Positions 46,673 to 57,922 of a stretch of 64,000 nt of DNA are shown here, in pieces. The stretch's first letter is position 1, and the number at the start of each line of letters is the position of its first letter. The notes beneath the pieces were generated by a model. That model was not told where the DNA came from. It made no database searches and saw nothing but the letters and a program-made list of their open reading frames with translations. The stretch covers positions 1,415,589-1,479,588 of the forward strand of contig JAHBUQ010000001.1 of assembly GCA_019637995.1 (NCBI GenBank), given 5' to 3'. The stretch is from Ignavibacteriota bacterium (lineage in GTDB: Bacteria > Bacteroidota > Ignavibacteria > Kapaibacteriales > UBA2268). Position numbers and translations under genes: made by a program.

Positions 46673-48991
46673 CTAAAATTGAAAACTAAAACCAATTGTT
46701 GGTATGAACGGGAAAAGTGTAACTTGTTTAAGTTGTTTCTCATATTCGCCTGTATTTTCATTATAACCATCTGTAATATACCATGCAAATGGATTTCTTC
46801 GATTATATACGTTATATAAATTGATTGAAAATTCCATCGGATAATCACTCCACTTGAATTTATACATAAAATTCAAATCAAGCTTGTGAAATGCCGGTAA
46901 TCTTGCGCCATTTCTGTCTGTATATTGATACAGGTCATTTCCTCCGAAGTAATTTTCTCCTATTGGATTAAATCTGTACATTCCCGTTGGCATTGTGTAT
47001 GCCTGTCCCGTACCATATACCCACGATGCACCGATTTCCCAACTTTCTGCAATATTGTAAGTTAGCACAAAACTTACGTCGTGTCTTCTGTCGTATCTTG
47101 GAGAAAACCATCTGCCACCGTTAAGCTCATCAAATTGTCTGCGTGTCCAGGCGAGTGTATATCCAACCCAACCAGTAAAAGAACCAATTCTTTTGTTCAG
47201 AAAAAGTTCAAGACCGTATGCCTCTCCCCTGCCCGCAGTGAACTGGTCTTCAATTGGAATGCCAAATGTAAAAATACTCTCTTCCTTATATTCATACAGA
47301 TTTTGCATATCTTTGTAATATATTTCTGCTGAAAATAAATATTCTCCACCTGCAAAAATATGCTCAAGACCAAGTACTCCCTGCCAGCTTCTTGATGGTT
47401 TGATATTTTCAGTTGATGGAAACCATAAGTCCGTCGGCAAAGTTATATCATTTCTTACTATAAGATGTAAAAATTGATGAGCAACCGCAAAACCACCGGT
47501 TAATGATGTTCTGTCCGAAAGACTATATGAAGCAGAAATTCTCGGTTCAAAAGCAAAATAATCTCCACCCTGAAAATAAAATAGGCGGCTTCCAATATTT
47601 GCATTTAACAAATCTGTAATTTTCCATTCATCCTGCACATAAATTGCAGCTTCTAATGATTGAATTTCTTTTTTTGTTAAATTATCAATAAATTCGTTAG
47701 TAAAATCAAACGATAAATCAGAACGAAAATTATGTAAAATCGCCTCCACGCCTGATTTAATTGAATGATTCTTTGCAGGAAAATATTCGGCTTCGGCTCT
47801 TAGCATAAAATCTTTGATATGTGATTGTGTATTAAAATTTTCACTAATATTTCTTTCATTAAAAATTTCAGTACCAAAAGTGTAATCAGTATAAATAAAA
47901 GAAAAATTTGTAAATAATTCAGGTGATACTATATGCATCCATCTGATATTAGCAGTAGCGTTACCCCATGAAATATCAAAATTCTCATTAGAGTTACTTG
48001 GTTCTTTAAGAACATCACGCCCAAAAAATCCACTAACAAAAATCCGGTCTGATTCAGAAAGCTGATAGTTTACTTTTGCATTCAAATCATAAAAGTAATA
48101 AATTGGCACATCATCATTTGAACCGCCCTGAGCAAGCCACGTCAAAATATCAAGATACATCCGCCTTCCTGATACCATAAAAGAAGAATTTTTATCTATC
48201 GGGCCCTCAAGTGTTAGTCGTGAGCTTATCAGACTTATACCACCGGCTCCGGAGAATTTATCCTTAGTACCTTCTTTCATTGTCATATCAAGCACACTCG
48301 AAAGTCTGCCACCGTATTGTGCCGGAAATGCCCCTTTGATTAACTTTACATCACGAAGTGCATCAGTATTGAATACACTTAAAAATCCACCCAGATGCGA
48401 AGGGTTATAAACAATAACTCCATCAAGAAGATTCAGATTCTGGTCCGGAGAACCGCCACGCACATAAAGCCCGCTTGAAAGTTCAGTTGATTGCTGAACT
48501 CCCGGAAGTAATTGCAATACCCTGAATAAATCCTTTTCACCACCTAATGAGGGCATTTTATTAACAAAATCTGTTGAAATACTAACCTGCGATATTCTTG
48601 AAGATGCCGGCTGATCTTTTTCAGCAGTTACAGTGATTTCCTGCATACGAACATCTTCAATTTCCATTTTTATATCCAATCGAAGCGGCTCGCCTTCGCT
48701 TACAATAATTTTCTGAATATATGTTGCATATCCGACACCTCGTGCTACAAAATAGTATTCACCCGGAATTACTTTTGCAATTGAATAAAAGCCGAACTTA
48801 TTTGTTATAGCTCCATTAAGTGGCTTTTTATCAGTAAAAATTGAATCTTTATAAAGTGCTACACGAAGAGATATTACACTTTCACCTGAAAGAGATTCAG
48901 TTACTCTACCTGAAACAGTCGAGCTTGACTGATTCTGAGCAAATATTGTGAAACTAAATAGAAAAATGATTAATACAGATAATCTTAGCAT
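46673..48991 (-). CDS. TonB-dependent outer membrane receptor
   Basis: 772 residues. Signal peptide (1-~18), a carboxypeptidase-regulatory-like domain (~22-105, VSGRVTESLSGESVISLRV), the plug domain (~130-230) with SGLYVRGGSPDQNLNLLDGV, and a 22-strand type barrel that ends in aromatic FSFQF, as outer membrane beta barrels do. It lacks a clear SusC 'LxxxxV' extension. Energised by TonB-ExbBD, it brings a ligand into the periplasm. It precedes the DUF4249 lipoprotein and should form an operon with it. Confidence 0.9.
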   Translation of the reverse strand: MLRLSVLIIFLFSFTIFAQNQSSSTVSGRVTESLSGESVISLRVALYKDSIFTDKKPLNGAITNKFGFYSIAKVIPGEYYFVARGVGYATYIQKIIVSEGEPLRLDIKMEIEDVRMQEITVTAEKDQPASSRISQVSISTDFVNKMPSLGGEKDLFRVLQLLPGVQQSTELSSGLYVRGGSPDQNLNLLDGVIVYNPSHLGGFLSVFNTDALRDVKLIKGAFPAQYGGRLSSVLDMTMKEGTKDKFSGAGGISLISSRLTLEGPIDKNSSFMVSGRRMYLDILTWLAQGGSNDDVPIYYFYDLNAKVNYQLSESDRIFVSGFFGRDVLKEPSNSNENFDISWGNATANIRWMHIVSPELFTNFSFIYTDYTFGTEIFNERNISENFNTQSHIKDFMLRAEAEYFPAKNHSIKSGVEAILHNFRSDLSFDFTNEFIDNLTKKEIQSLEAAIYVQDEWKITDLLNANIGSRLFYFQGGDYFAFEPRISASYSLSDRTSLTGGFAVAHQFLHLIVRNDITLPTDLWFPSTENIKPSRSWQGVLGLEHIFAGGEYLFSAEIYYKDMQNLYEYKEESIFTFGIPIEDQFTAGRGEAYGLELFLNKRIGSFTGWVGYTLAWTRRQFDELNGGRWFSPRYDRRHDVSFVLTYNIAESWEIGASWVYGTGQAYTMPTGMYRFNPIGENYFGGNDLYQYTDRNGARLPAFHKLDLNFMYKFKWSDYPMEFSINLYNVYNRRNPFAWYITDGYNENTGEYEKQLKQVTLFPFIPTIGFSFQF

Positions 48992-49175
48992 AAAATTATT
49001 ATTTTGGGTAAATTAATCTGTCAAAATTCAAATCACGTTAAAATATTAAAAGAATTGCTGATAATTTTATCAAAATTTTTAAATTTCAACTTTTTATGAT
49101 AATTTTTATTTTAATTGCACAATATTATGTTATTTTTGTAACTTAATATCTTTGCAATTAAAAAAATATATTATT

Positions 49176-50111
49176 ATGATGGATAAATTAAAAATCAAGT
49201 TTCCTGTTACCGATTACTTCTTTATAGCTTTAGGTGCTGCCTTAATGGCAATCGGAATAGGAGTGTTTCTTGTTGAGGCAAAAGTAGTACCCGGCGGTGC
49301 AAGCGGACTTGCAATGATTACTTATTATGTAAGCGGTGGAAAAATTCCGGTTGGTGTTGCTATCTGGGCAATCAATGTGCCACTTTTCGCATGGGGATAT
49401 AAGGAATTAGGTAAAACATTCGGATTGAGAACGTTTTTCGGGTTTACACTTGTATCGTTTTTCATAGATTTTTTCAGGGGCGATATTCCTTTTTTCGGGT
49501 TCATCAGACTTCACGAACTCGACGCTATAAAGTATTTAGCCGAAAATGATTTCTTCTTTCTGATACTTTTAGGAGCAGTTTTATTAGGAGTAGGACTCGG
49601 AGTTATTTTCAAATTTCGTGGAACCACAGCCGGCTCAGACATTGTAGCAAGCGTAATCCATAAGCGTTACGGCATGAAGCCGGGAACAGCAATAATGCTG
49701 ATTGATTTTTTTGTGATTTCATTAGCGGGCGTTGTTATTCAAACTCAGGGATTATCTCCCGATATACCGGCATTATCATTAACTTTGTATGCAATGCTTT
49801 TGCTGTTTGTTTCCAGCAAGTTAATAGATGTAATAATTGACGGATTTGATTATGCGCGCGCTGCGTTAATTATTTCAGACAAATTTGATGAAATAGGTCA
49901 TGCGATAATGAACGATATGAGCCGCGGAGCAACTGCTATTAAAACAAGAGGACTTTACCGCAATATCGAACGCGAAATGATATATACGATTATAACAAGA
50001 AAAGAATTAGGTGCTTTAACTGAATTAATAAAAAAAATTGACCCGACCGCTTTCATAATTATAAATAATGTTCATGAAGTACTTGGTGAAGGTTTCAGAA
50101 GAAGAATATGA
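49176..50111 (+). CDS. YitT/YpjC family membrane protein (DUF2179)
   Basis: 311 residues from ATG 49176; a TTG 24 bases upstream would add an unlikely stretch. Five or six membrane segments cover residues ~10-210, with VEAKVVPGGASGLAMITYYV (32-51) typical of the YitT family, followed by a cytoplasmic DUF2179 domain (~220-311, DYARAALIISDKFDEIG ... TAIKTRGLYRNIEREMIYTIITRKE). The family's role is poorly defined; a small-molecule transporter is a guess. A TATTTTTG box sits at 49131-49138, about 40 bases upstream. Confidence 0.87.
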   Translation: MMDKLKIKFPVTDYFFIALGAALMAIGIGVFLVEAKVVPGGASGLAMITYYVSGGKIPVGVAIWAINVPLFAWGYKELGKTFGLRTFFGFTLVSFFIDFFRGDIPFFGFIRLHELDAIKYLAENDFFFLILLGAVLLGVGLGVIFKFRGTTAGSDIVASVIHKRYGMKPGTAIMLIDFFVISLAGVVIQTQGLSPDIPALSLTLYAMLLLFVSSKLIDVIIDGFDYARAALIISDKFDEIGHAIMNDMSRGATAIKTRGLYRNIEREMIYTIITRKELGALTELIKKIDPTAFIIINNVHEVLGEGFRRRI

Positions 50112-50144
50112 TTAGTTTGAAGAATTTGATTGGTTAGATGTTTT

Positions 50145-50954
50145 TCACCCTAAAGCAACATCTAACAACATCATAGTAGCAAAACCTAACATAGCGCCAA
50201 TTGTAGAGAAATCTGTTTCATGTCCGGTTTGTGATTCAGGTATCAATTCTTCTACTACTACAAAGATCATAGCACCTGCTGCAAATGAAAGAGCAAAAGG
50301 AAGCAGTGGTTCAATAATTAGAATAAGATAAGCTCCAATTACTCCTGATATGGGTTCTACTATTCCGGACAGTTGCCCATAGTTGAATGCCTTGAATCTT
50401 GATAAACCTTCTCTTCGTAAGGGTATTGAAACAGCTGCACCTTCAGGAAAGTTTTGCAATCCAATACCTATGGTTAATGCAATTGCTCCTGTAAGAACTC
50501 CTATTTCAGGGTTCGTTGCTAATGCTCCAAAAGCTATACCAATAGCTAATCCTTCAGGAATATTGTGGAGGGTAATTGCCATTAGTAAAAGCATACTTCG
50601 TTGCCATGATGTTTTGATACCCTCAGCTTTATCAATTGATAGACCTAAGTGTAAATGAGGTAAAATCTTATCAATAAGCAACAAAAATGCACCACCTGAT
50701 AAAAATCCTGTTACAGCTGGTATCCAAGGAATGTTTCCACTTTTTTCTGCCATTTCTATTGCCGGTTTCAGCAAAGACCAAAAACTTGCTGCAATCATTA
50801 CACCTGCTGCAAAACCAAGCATAGAATTTAGGAGCTTATTATTGATTGACTTGAAAAAGAATACCATGGAAGATCCGACTGCAGTAACAAACCATGTAAA
50901 TAATGTAGCAACAAATGCTAACAAAACAGGGTTATAGTTTAACAATTCTTCCAT
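50145..50954 (-). CDS. ZIP family metal transporter
   Basis: 269 residues with about eight membrane segments. The ZIP signature His residues are seen in LLMAITLHNIPEGLAIGIAF (residues ~123-142) and GLQNFPEGAAVSIPLR (~165-180), where the His-Asn-x-x-Glu/Asn-Phe-Pro-Glu pattern binds the metal. A His-containing loop (LPHLHLGLSID) lies between the third and fourth segments. It moves zinc, iron or related ions into the cytoplasm. It is the last gene of a run starting at the HAD phosphatase, 17 bases after the flippase. Confidence 0.9.
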   Translation of the reverse strand: MEELLNYNPVLLAFVATLFTWFVTAVGSSMVFFFKSINNKLLNSMLGFAAGVMIAASFWSLLKPAIEMAEKSGNIPWIPAVTGFLSGGAFLLLIDKILPHLHLGLSIDKAEGIKTSWQRSMLLLMAITLHNIPEGLAIGIAFGALATNPEIGVLTGAIALTIGIGLQNFPEGAAVSIPLRREGLSRFKAFNYGQLSGIVEPISGVIGAYLILIIEPLLPFALSFAAGAMIFVVVEELIPESQTGHETDFSTIGAMLGFATMMLLDVALG

Positions 50955-50971
50955 TATATTTTCTTTTTATA

Positions 50972-52477
50972 TTAAATTTTTAAATTATCAGACATTTTAT
51001 CTGACTTTTTGAAAAAGTTTCTGACAAATGAAATTTCACCCTTTGTGAAGAATCCAAATATTCTAAGAAATAGCAGAAATAATCCAACTCCTGACAATTT
51101 AATAATAAATTGCAGAAAATCACTATCAACTAAATTTACAAATTCAGTGATTAATATATATATTGATGCTGATATGATTATAATAATTACAACCCTTTTC
51201 CATTCATATTCCACTTTGAAATATGAACGACTGAAAAAATAAATTATCAACATTGCAACAAAATATGCAAGAATTATCGAATATGCTGAACCAATATATC
51301 CTATTTCAGGCACTAATTTCATATTTCCTGCGATATTGACAATAACAGCGGAAATTAGTGCTATTGCCGTTGCATAAGTTTTTTTGCCGATAATGGCACC
51401 AATTGAGAAGTTTACGTACAAGCCATAAAAAAAGTAAGCAATTAATATAAAAGGGATGATATGAAGTCCTTGCCAATAGATACTATTAATCAGGCTACCG
51501 CCCGGGAATGGAATCCTTACAAGATACTCCAAAAAAAATGACAGAGTCAGGAATAACATACCGGCTATTAGAGTGTAATAGGTCAGGACTCTGCCGAATA
51601 ATTTTGGAGAATCACTTTCTTCGTAATGCTTTAAATAAAATGGTTGCCAAGCAAAATCAAACACAGCAACAAAAATCAGCATTGGCACAGCCAGTCTGTA
51701 ATTAACTTGATAAGTAGTGATTGCAATCTCTGAATCCGTCAGAATTTTTAGGATTGGTCTGTCGGCTACTTGCAGAAATACCGATGCAAGCCCGGCGGGA
51801 AACACAGGCAGAGCAAATCGAATCATATCTTTTATCAAGGATTTATCAAAATCAAATACGAGATTTTCCAGGATGATTGGTATAAGCACTATAAATGCAA
51901 ATAGATTAGCAGTTATTTGTGACCATAACGCACCTTCTGCCTGCATATCGTAATTAATGAGTAAAATCAAATGAAGTATCAATGAAGTTACAACAACTAA
52001 GAGCTTGAAAAGTGATAATCTTACAGCTTTTCTAGTTACTCTAAGAAAATTAAATGGAATGTTGGATAACACATCCAAAAAAGGTATGAAAGCTGCAAGC
52101 ATTATCATATTTGAAGCGTAGGGAATATGACTGTATCCAGCAATTTCTACGAGATAGTTTGAATTCAGGATAATCAATAGTGTGACTAAGAATGCTAAAA
52201 TATTTATTGCAAAGTATGAAATTGAGAATGCTTGACGCGATTGAACCTCATCATCGTGCTTGAAAAAGCGAATATATGCTGCTTCCATCCCAACCGAATA
52301 AAATACAGCCAGGATAGCAGAAAAAGATAAAAGATAAATCAGAAAATCAAATTGCGATGTAGAGAGAAAATTTGAGTAAACAGGTGTCAGCAGAAATGTA
52401 AATAGCCTTATGATAACTGAACTCATACCATAAATTATAGTATCTCCGGCAAGATTTTTTAATTTACTGAGCATTTT
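50972..52477 (-). CDS. Polysaccharide flippase (MOP superfamily)
   Basis: 501 residues from ATG 52477; a frame opening at 52489 would add four residues and overlap the previous gene by 26 bases. About fourteen membrane segments, starting MLSKLKNLAGDTIIYGMSSVIIRLFTFLLTP, the usual start of polysaccharide_synt family flippases. It differs from the other flippase in this window. It overlaps the methyltransferase gene upstream, so both are made from one mRNA; a shared role in surface glycan export or modification is plausible, not shown. Confidence 0.85.
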   Translation of the reverse strand, partial: KMLSKLKNLAGDTIIYGMSSVIIRLFTFLLTPVYSNFLSTSQFDFLIYLLSFSAILAVFYSVGMEAAYIRFFKHDDEVQSRQAFSISYFAINILAFLVTLLIILNSNYLVEIAGYSHIPYASNMIMLAAFIPFLDVLSNIPFNFLRVTRKAVRLSLFKLLVVVTSLILHLILLINYDMQAEGALWSQITANLFAFIVLIPIILENLVFDFDKSLIKDMIRFALPVFPAGLASVFLQVADRPILKILTDSEIAITTYQVNYRLAVPMLIFVAVFDFAWQPFYLKHYEESDSPKLFGRVLTYYTLIAGMLFLTLSFFLEYLVRIPFPGGSLINSIYWQGLHIIPFILIAYFFYGLYVNFSIGAIIGKKTYATAIALISAVIVNIAGNMKLVPEIGYIGSAYSIILAYFVAMLIIYFFSRSYFKVEYEWKRVVIIIIISASIYILITEFVNLVDSDFLQFIIKLSGVGLFLLFLRIFGFFTKGEISFVRNFFKKSDKMSDNLKI

Positions 52478-53438
52478 TATAAATGCCAAACATCATTAAA
52501 CTTTTCTTTTCTATATTAATTAGTTCATCTTCAATCATAAATAATTTCGTTAGAAGACTTTTTGTTTCTTCATTTTGTTCATAGAAATTGTGGGCAATAT
52601 CTTTAAGAATATGCATTAAAAGATTCCCACCATAGAACTTTTCATAAATCGGTTCGAAGTATTTTCTCAAAGCAGGTAATATGTTTTCTGAATCCACAGC
52701 TTCCGATGGATCAGATACAAACATTCTTATCAATCCGGGACCGGTAAATCTATTTTTAATTGATTTAGTTAAATATCTGGTTCTAAATTTTTCGGGAATT
52801 TCTGCTAATGTATTATTTGTATAATTTATTTGTATATCACTCCATTGAAGTCTTTTTGGTCCGATATATTCATTGACAACTAAAAACCCGTTATTTTTCA
52901 AATATTTTGAAGTTATAGATGGAAGTAATTTTACGACATTTTTAAAATGATGTAGTGAATTATCAAATAATATTACATCAAATTTTTCTTGATTAATATT
53001 CAGATTATTTACATCATTACAAATAAAAAAAATGTTGTCAAGTTTATTTTCTTTTGCCCTTAAGTTGGCACTTTTGATTCTTGAATAAGATATATCAACT
53101 CCAGTCACTTTGCTGAAAATTGGATTTGAAGCCAAATGCATTTCACGAGTTCCTTCGCCACAACCCAATGAAAGTAGCGAAACATTAGTTTTTGAATCTA
53201 AGAATTTTTCAACAAAAAATTTTTCATAAGTTATTTCGGGGTTACCGGTTATTATTTCATTCCATCGTTTGTATACTAAAGGTACACTCCACCAACCTGA
53301 CCTTTGCATATCGCTTGAAAAACTTGATATTGTTCTCTTACTTGGGAATAAATTTATTTTGGATAACAAAAAAGATGAACCTCTCTGACGTATCCTTAAA
53401 TAAGTTTCGATTATATCATCATATGTTATTAAATTCAC
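52464..53438 (-). CDS. Class I SAM-dependent methyltransferase
   Basis: 324 residues. The Rossmann-type SAM site is clear: LLSLGCGEGTREM (93-105 region), acidic strand end TGVDISYSRI, and VNNLNINQEKFDVILFDNSLHHF for motifs II-III. Flanking helical regions (1-80 and 200-324) are unlike small-molecule enzymes I know, so the substrate is open; a lipid or glycan is suggested by the adjoining flippase. It follows ispH by 27 bases. Confidence 0.82.
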   Translation of the reverse strand: MNLITYDDIIETYLRIRQRGSSFLLSKINLFPSKRTISSFSSDMQRSGWWSVPLVYKRWNEIITGNPEITYEKFFVEKFLDSKTNVSLLSLGCGEGTREMHLASNPIFSKVTGVDISYSRIKSANLRAKENKLDNIFFICNDVNNLNINQEKFDVILFDNSLHHFKNVVKLLPSITSKYLKNNGFLVVNEYIGPKRLQWSDIQINYTNNTLAEIPEKFRTRYLTKSIKNRFTGPGLIRMFVSDPSEAVDSENILPALRKYFEPIYEKFYGGNLLMHILKDIAHNFYEQNEETKSLLTKLFMIEDELINIEKKSLMMFGIYKNAQ

Positions 53439-53465
53439 TTAAATTCCGATTAAGAAAAAGAAATT

Positions 53466-54365
53466 CTAATTAAATTTATTCTCAATACATGATTTTACAT
53501 TTTCCATATACCATTGAGGAGTGCTGGTAGCACCCGAAATGCCTACGGTTTCAGCATTCTCAAACCAAGCCCAGTCAATTTCACTCAAATCTTCCACAAA
53601 ATAAGTTCTAGGATTAACTTTAAGACATGAATTATATAAACTCTTACCGTTTGAAGAATTTTTACCTGAGACAAAAATCATCACATCATTAGACTTCGCA
53701 AAATTAAGGAGTGGCTCTTCCCTACTTGTAACAGCTCTACAGGTAGTATCTCTTCCGATTAACTTACTTTCAATTTCACCCAAATCTATCAAATTATTAA
53801 TTTTGGACTCTAAATACCCCTTAACTTCATGGAATAAGTGTTTATCCATAGTAGTTTGAGACATAAAAATTGTTTGACGCTCGAAATCATTAATCTGCTT
53901 AGCTTCTTCCAGAGTTTTTATTACAGTGCACTCATCATTGCAAACACCTCTGAGACCAATAACCTCAGCATGCTCTTTTTTTCCGAAAATTATAATTTTA
54001 TAACCCAATTCATAATACTTTCGGACTCTGTTCTGCAGATTTGTAACAAGCGGACAAGTGGCATCAATTACATTCATTCCCAAATCAGCAGTTCTTTTGT
54101 AAGTTGACGGAGGCTCCCCGTGAGCTCTTATGATAACCTTAGCATTCTTGTCATTTTTAGCAATTTCCTCTAAGTCATCGTGTGTTATAGTTGTCAGACC
54201 TTTTTCTTCCAACCTGCTTATTTCTTTGGGATTGTGAATAATATGCCCAAGTATATAGGTTTTTGAATCATTTTTAGCAGCAAGATTTAATGTTTCTTCA
54301 GCAATATCAACTGTCCGAACCACACCCCAGCAAAATCCTGCTTTTTCATCTATCGTAACTTTCAT
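53466..54365 (-). CDS. ispH: 4-hydroxy-3-methylbut-2-enyl diphosphate reductase
   Basis: 299 residues. The three Cys that bind the iron-sulfur cluster are present: C12 in GFCWGVVRT, the Cys in DATCPLV (near 98), and the Cys in TTCRAVTSREE (near 197). Histidines in LGHIIHNPKE and IRAHGEPPS contact the substrate pyrophosphate. It makes isopentenyl diphosphate and dimethylallyl diphosphate, the last step of the MEP pathway. It directly abuts cmk with no gap. Confidence 0.96.
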   Translation of the reverse strand: MKVTIDEKAGFCWGVVRTVDIAEETLNLAAKNDSKTYILGHIIHNPKEISRLEEKGLTTITHDDLEEIAKNDKNAKVIIRAHGEPPSTYKRTADLGMNVIDATCPLVTNLQNRVRKYYELGYKIIIFGKKEHAEVIGLRGVCNDECTVIKTLEEAKQINDFERQTIFMSQTTMDKHLFHEVKGYLESKINNLIDLGEIESKLIGRDTTCRAVTSREEPLLNFAKSNDVMIFVSGKNSSNGKSLYNSCLKVNPRTYFVEDLSEIDWAWFENAETVGISGATSTPQWYMENVKSCIENKFN

Positions 54366-55040
54366 TTATCCTACCTTTAATAAATCATTAGCCAAATTTA
54401 AGATGATTGACGTTTGTTCTTCAATTGTAATATTTGATGTATCAATTTCGATTGCATCATCAGCCTTTTTTAAAGGACTTATTTCGCGACTGCTGTCATA
54501 TTTATCACGAGCTTCAATCTGCGAACTAATTTCATCAATTGATGAATCATATCCTTTGAGCTTAAGTTCCTTCATTCTCCTTTCCGCTCTGGCTTCAATA
54601 GATGCTATGAGATAAATCTTAAGCTCTGCCTGAGTAAAAACAACAGTTCCAATATCTCGCCCATCCATAACAACACCACCGGACTGCCCCATTAATCTCT
54701 GTTGCTCGACCATTTTCTCGCGGACATAAGCCATAGCACTCACCGGACTGACCAGTTTAGTTACGTCCGGTCGCCGGATATCATCACTTACGTCCCGACC
54801 ATCCAAAATAGTTCTTTGCCCTAAGTCGCTTTGTCTTAACTCGATTATTATATCATCAACAACTTTGCTGACAGATTCATCATTGATATCCGTATTTGCT
54901 TCAATGCACGCAAGTGTAACAGCTCTGTACATAGCTCCTGTATCAATATAAATATATCCCAATTTTTCAGCTACAATTTTTGCCGTTGTTGATTTTCCCG
55001 AGCCTGCAGGTCCATCAATTGCAATAATAATTTTTTTCAT
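54366..55040 (-). CDS. cmk: Cytidylate kinase
   Basis: 224 residues from ATG 55040, which shares one base with the stop of the HAD gene; a TTG codon just upstream is less likely. P-loop DGPAGSGKST (9-18), DTGAMYRAVTL near 34-45, the CMP-binding DGRDIGTVVF, and the RxxxxxxxG stretch RAERRMKELKLKG are typical. It phosphorylates CMP and dCMP. It lies between the HAD phosphatase and ispH in one operon, a common neighbourhood in this group (cmk-ispH). Confidence 0.96.
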   Translation of the reverse strand: MKKIIIAIDGPAGSGKSTTAKIVAEKLGYIYIDTGAMYRAVTLACIEANTDINDESVSKVVDDIIIELRQSDLGQRTILDGRDVSDDIRRPDVTKLVSPVSAMAYVREKMVEQQRLMGQSGGVVMDGRDIGTVVFTQAELKIYLIASIEARAERRMKELKLKGYDSSIDEISSQIEARDKYDSSREISPLKKADDAIEIDTSNITIEEQTSIILNLANDLLKVG

Positions 55041-55750
55041 CAATTTGAATTTAACAATGAATAAATAGTTTTCAATGAATAACTAGTATCTCCAAGGTCA
55101 TTTAAAACTGCATCAGGAGCTTGAGAGTTCAACTCTTCATTCGTAAATCCGCCTGTTGCAACAGCAATTACTTTAATTCCGTTCTTTCTTGCACATTCGA
55201 TATCTCTGTGCGTATCCCCGATTATAATAGTATTATGAGATGCAAATAGCTGTGTATTATAATGCTGATTGATTCTCATGATTGCTATGGGTGGCAGCAT
55301 ATTTCTGTCTTCAGAATCGCAACCGAAAGCACCGGTTGGAAAGTATGAGTCAAGCCCTGCAATACTTAATTTTAAATATGCATTTTCTAAAAAGTTTCCT
55401 GTTATAAGACCTAATCTGACTTCGTCATTTTCGCTAAGGGTTTTTATTAAATCAGGAACACCCGGTAGGACAGTAACATTTTCAGGTAAGGAATGCTGCT
55501 GAAACATAACAAGCATCTTTTTCCATATTTGAGGAATCAGTTCAATTGTATCCTGATATGAAATGCCAATATTTTCACTTATACTTCTTATTATCTGGAG
55601 GTCTGTCATACCGTGGAATTGAGGTATTGCTGAGTCCGGAACATCACGACCAAAAAGCTCTTTGAGCATTTCAGCAAATAACTGCTTGGCTATTCCATGC
55701 CTGAAATTTAAAATTGTACCATCTATGTCAAACAAAACAAGATATTTCAT
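55040..55750 (-). CDS. HAD hydrolase, phosphoglycolate phosphatase-like
   Basis: 236 residues. HAD motif I DIDGTIL (8-14, nucleophile D8 and general acid D10), motif II in LGLITGN, and motif III/IV in GDTHRDIECARKNG. A helical cap is inserted after motif I. Family members remove phosphate from phosphoglycolate or sugar phosphates; the substrate is not shown. It is the first gene of the - strand operon HAD-cmk-ispH-methyltransferase-flippase-ZIP. Confidence 0.87.
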   Translation of the reverse strand: MKYLVLFDIDGTILNFRHGIAKQLFAEMLKELFGRDVPDSAIPQFHGMTDLQIIRSISENIGISYQDTIELIPQIWKKMLVMFQQHSLPENVTVLPGVPDLIKTLSENDEVRLGLITGNFLENAYLKLSIAGLDSYFPTGAFGCDSEDRNMLPPIAIMRINQHYNTQLFASHNTIIIGDTHRDIECARKNGIKVIAVATGGFTNEELNSQAPDAVLNDLGDTSYSLKTIYSLLNSN

Positions 55751-55907
55751 TATTTGAAAATTGTAAGAATTAAATAATGCATAAGACGTCTTAGTTTAAC
55801 TAAGTATTTTTAATATTGAAAAACTTATAATATTTATGTTCATAAAAAAAGTTTGATTTATTTTCAAATATTATCAATTTTTATAAAAGAATTAGATTAA
55901 TATTTTA

Positions 55908-55915
55908 TATTTTTG
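55908..55915 (+). promoter_or_regulatory. -7 box of the thioredoxin operon
   Basis: TATTTTTG fits the TAnnTTTG consensus of Bacteroidota promoters, 39 bases before the thioredoxin start. An AAGGAG at 55938-55943 fits a ribosome-binding site ten bases before the ATG at 55954. Confidence 0.45.
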
Positions 55916-55953
55916 TATATGTAATTTTTATGATTTTAAGGAGTTATTTTATA

Positions 55954-56277
55954 ATGTCAAAACCACATCATCTCACAGATGCAGAATTTGAAAATGTAGT
56001 AATTAAATCAGATATTCCAGTATTAATTGACTTTTGGGCTGCATGGTGCGGACCTTGCCGTTTGATTGCACCAATAGTTGACGAAATGGCTGGAGAATAT
56101 GAAGGCAAAGCCAAAATTTGCAAACTTGATGTTGATAACAACACCCAGGTAGCAAGTAAATATGGCATCCGCTCAATTCCTACTATTCTCATTTTCAAAA
56201 ACGGTGAAGTAGTTGACCAGATAGTAGGTGCTGTTCCTAAAGCCCAAATAGTTGACAGATTGCAATCTCATTTATAA
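55954..56277 (+). CDS. trxA: Thioredoxin
   Basis: 107 residues starting at ATG 55954, supported by the upstream AAGGAG; a frame from 55930 adds eight residues not typical of thioredoxins. The active site is WCGPC (C32, C35), with the DFWAAWCGPC strand and the cis-Pro in SIPT. It reduces protein disulfides in the cytoplasm. It heads an operon with phhB, eno and a phosphohexomutase gene. Confidence 0.94.
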   Translation: MSKPHHLTDAEFENVVIKSDIPVLIDFWAAWCGPCRLIAPIVDEMAGEYEGKAKICKLDVDNNTQVASKYGIRSIPTILIFKNGEVVDQIVGAVPKAQIVDRLQSHL

Positions 56278-56289
56278 TAAGGTTTAGAA

Positions 56290-56583
56290 ATGTTCCGACC
56301 TGAATTATTGAAAGATGACGAAATCGCCGATTTATTGTCGGATTTCCCTTTTTGGAAAAAGGAAAATACATTAATTGTAAAAGAAATAGCCGCGTCTAAC
56401 TTTGCCGCGGCTATCGGTATTGTCAACTCTGTAGCTGTTCTTGCAGAAAAAGCCGACCATCACCCTGACATACTAATTTACGGATGGAACAAAATTCGTA
56501 TAATGTTATCTACTCACGATAAAGGTGGTCTTACAAAATTGGACTTTGAATTAGCTAAAAAAATTGATGAATTAAATTTTTAA
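56290..56583 (+). CDS. phhB: Pterin-4a-carbinolamine dehydratase
   Basis: 97 residues. The family signature EKADHHPDILIYGWNKIRI contains the paired His (and following Pro-Asp) of the active site, with a later TH in LSTHDKGGLT. It dehydrates the carbinolamine formed when a pterin-using hydroxylase acts, and can also act in pterin recycling or molybdopterin metabolism. It starts 12 bases after trxA. No phenylalanine hydroxylase is nearby, so the physiological partner is open. Confidence 0.9.
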   Translation: MFRPELLKDDEIADLLSDFPFWKKENTLIVKEIAASNFAAAIGIVNSVAVLAEKADHHPDILIYGWNKIRIMLSTHDKGGLTKLDFELAKKIDELNF

Positions 56584-56586
56584 TAA

Positions 56587-57894
<1,308 letters not shown>

Positions 57895-57922
57895 TATATG
57901 AATAATTAATTAGAGTAAGAGA

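Noticed and set aside
46657..46848. 63-residue - strand frame over the end of the TonB receptor gene
   Set aside because: It overlaps the receptor gene in another frame and its start and content have no support; the receptor's own C-terminal barrel strand ends there normally.
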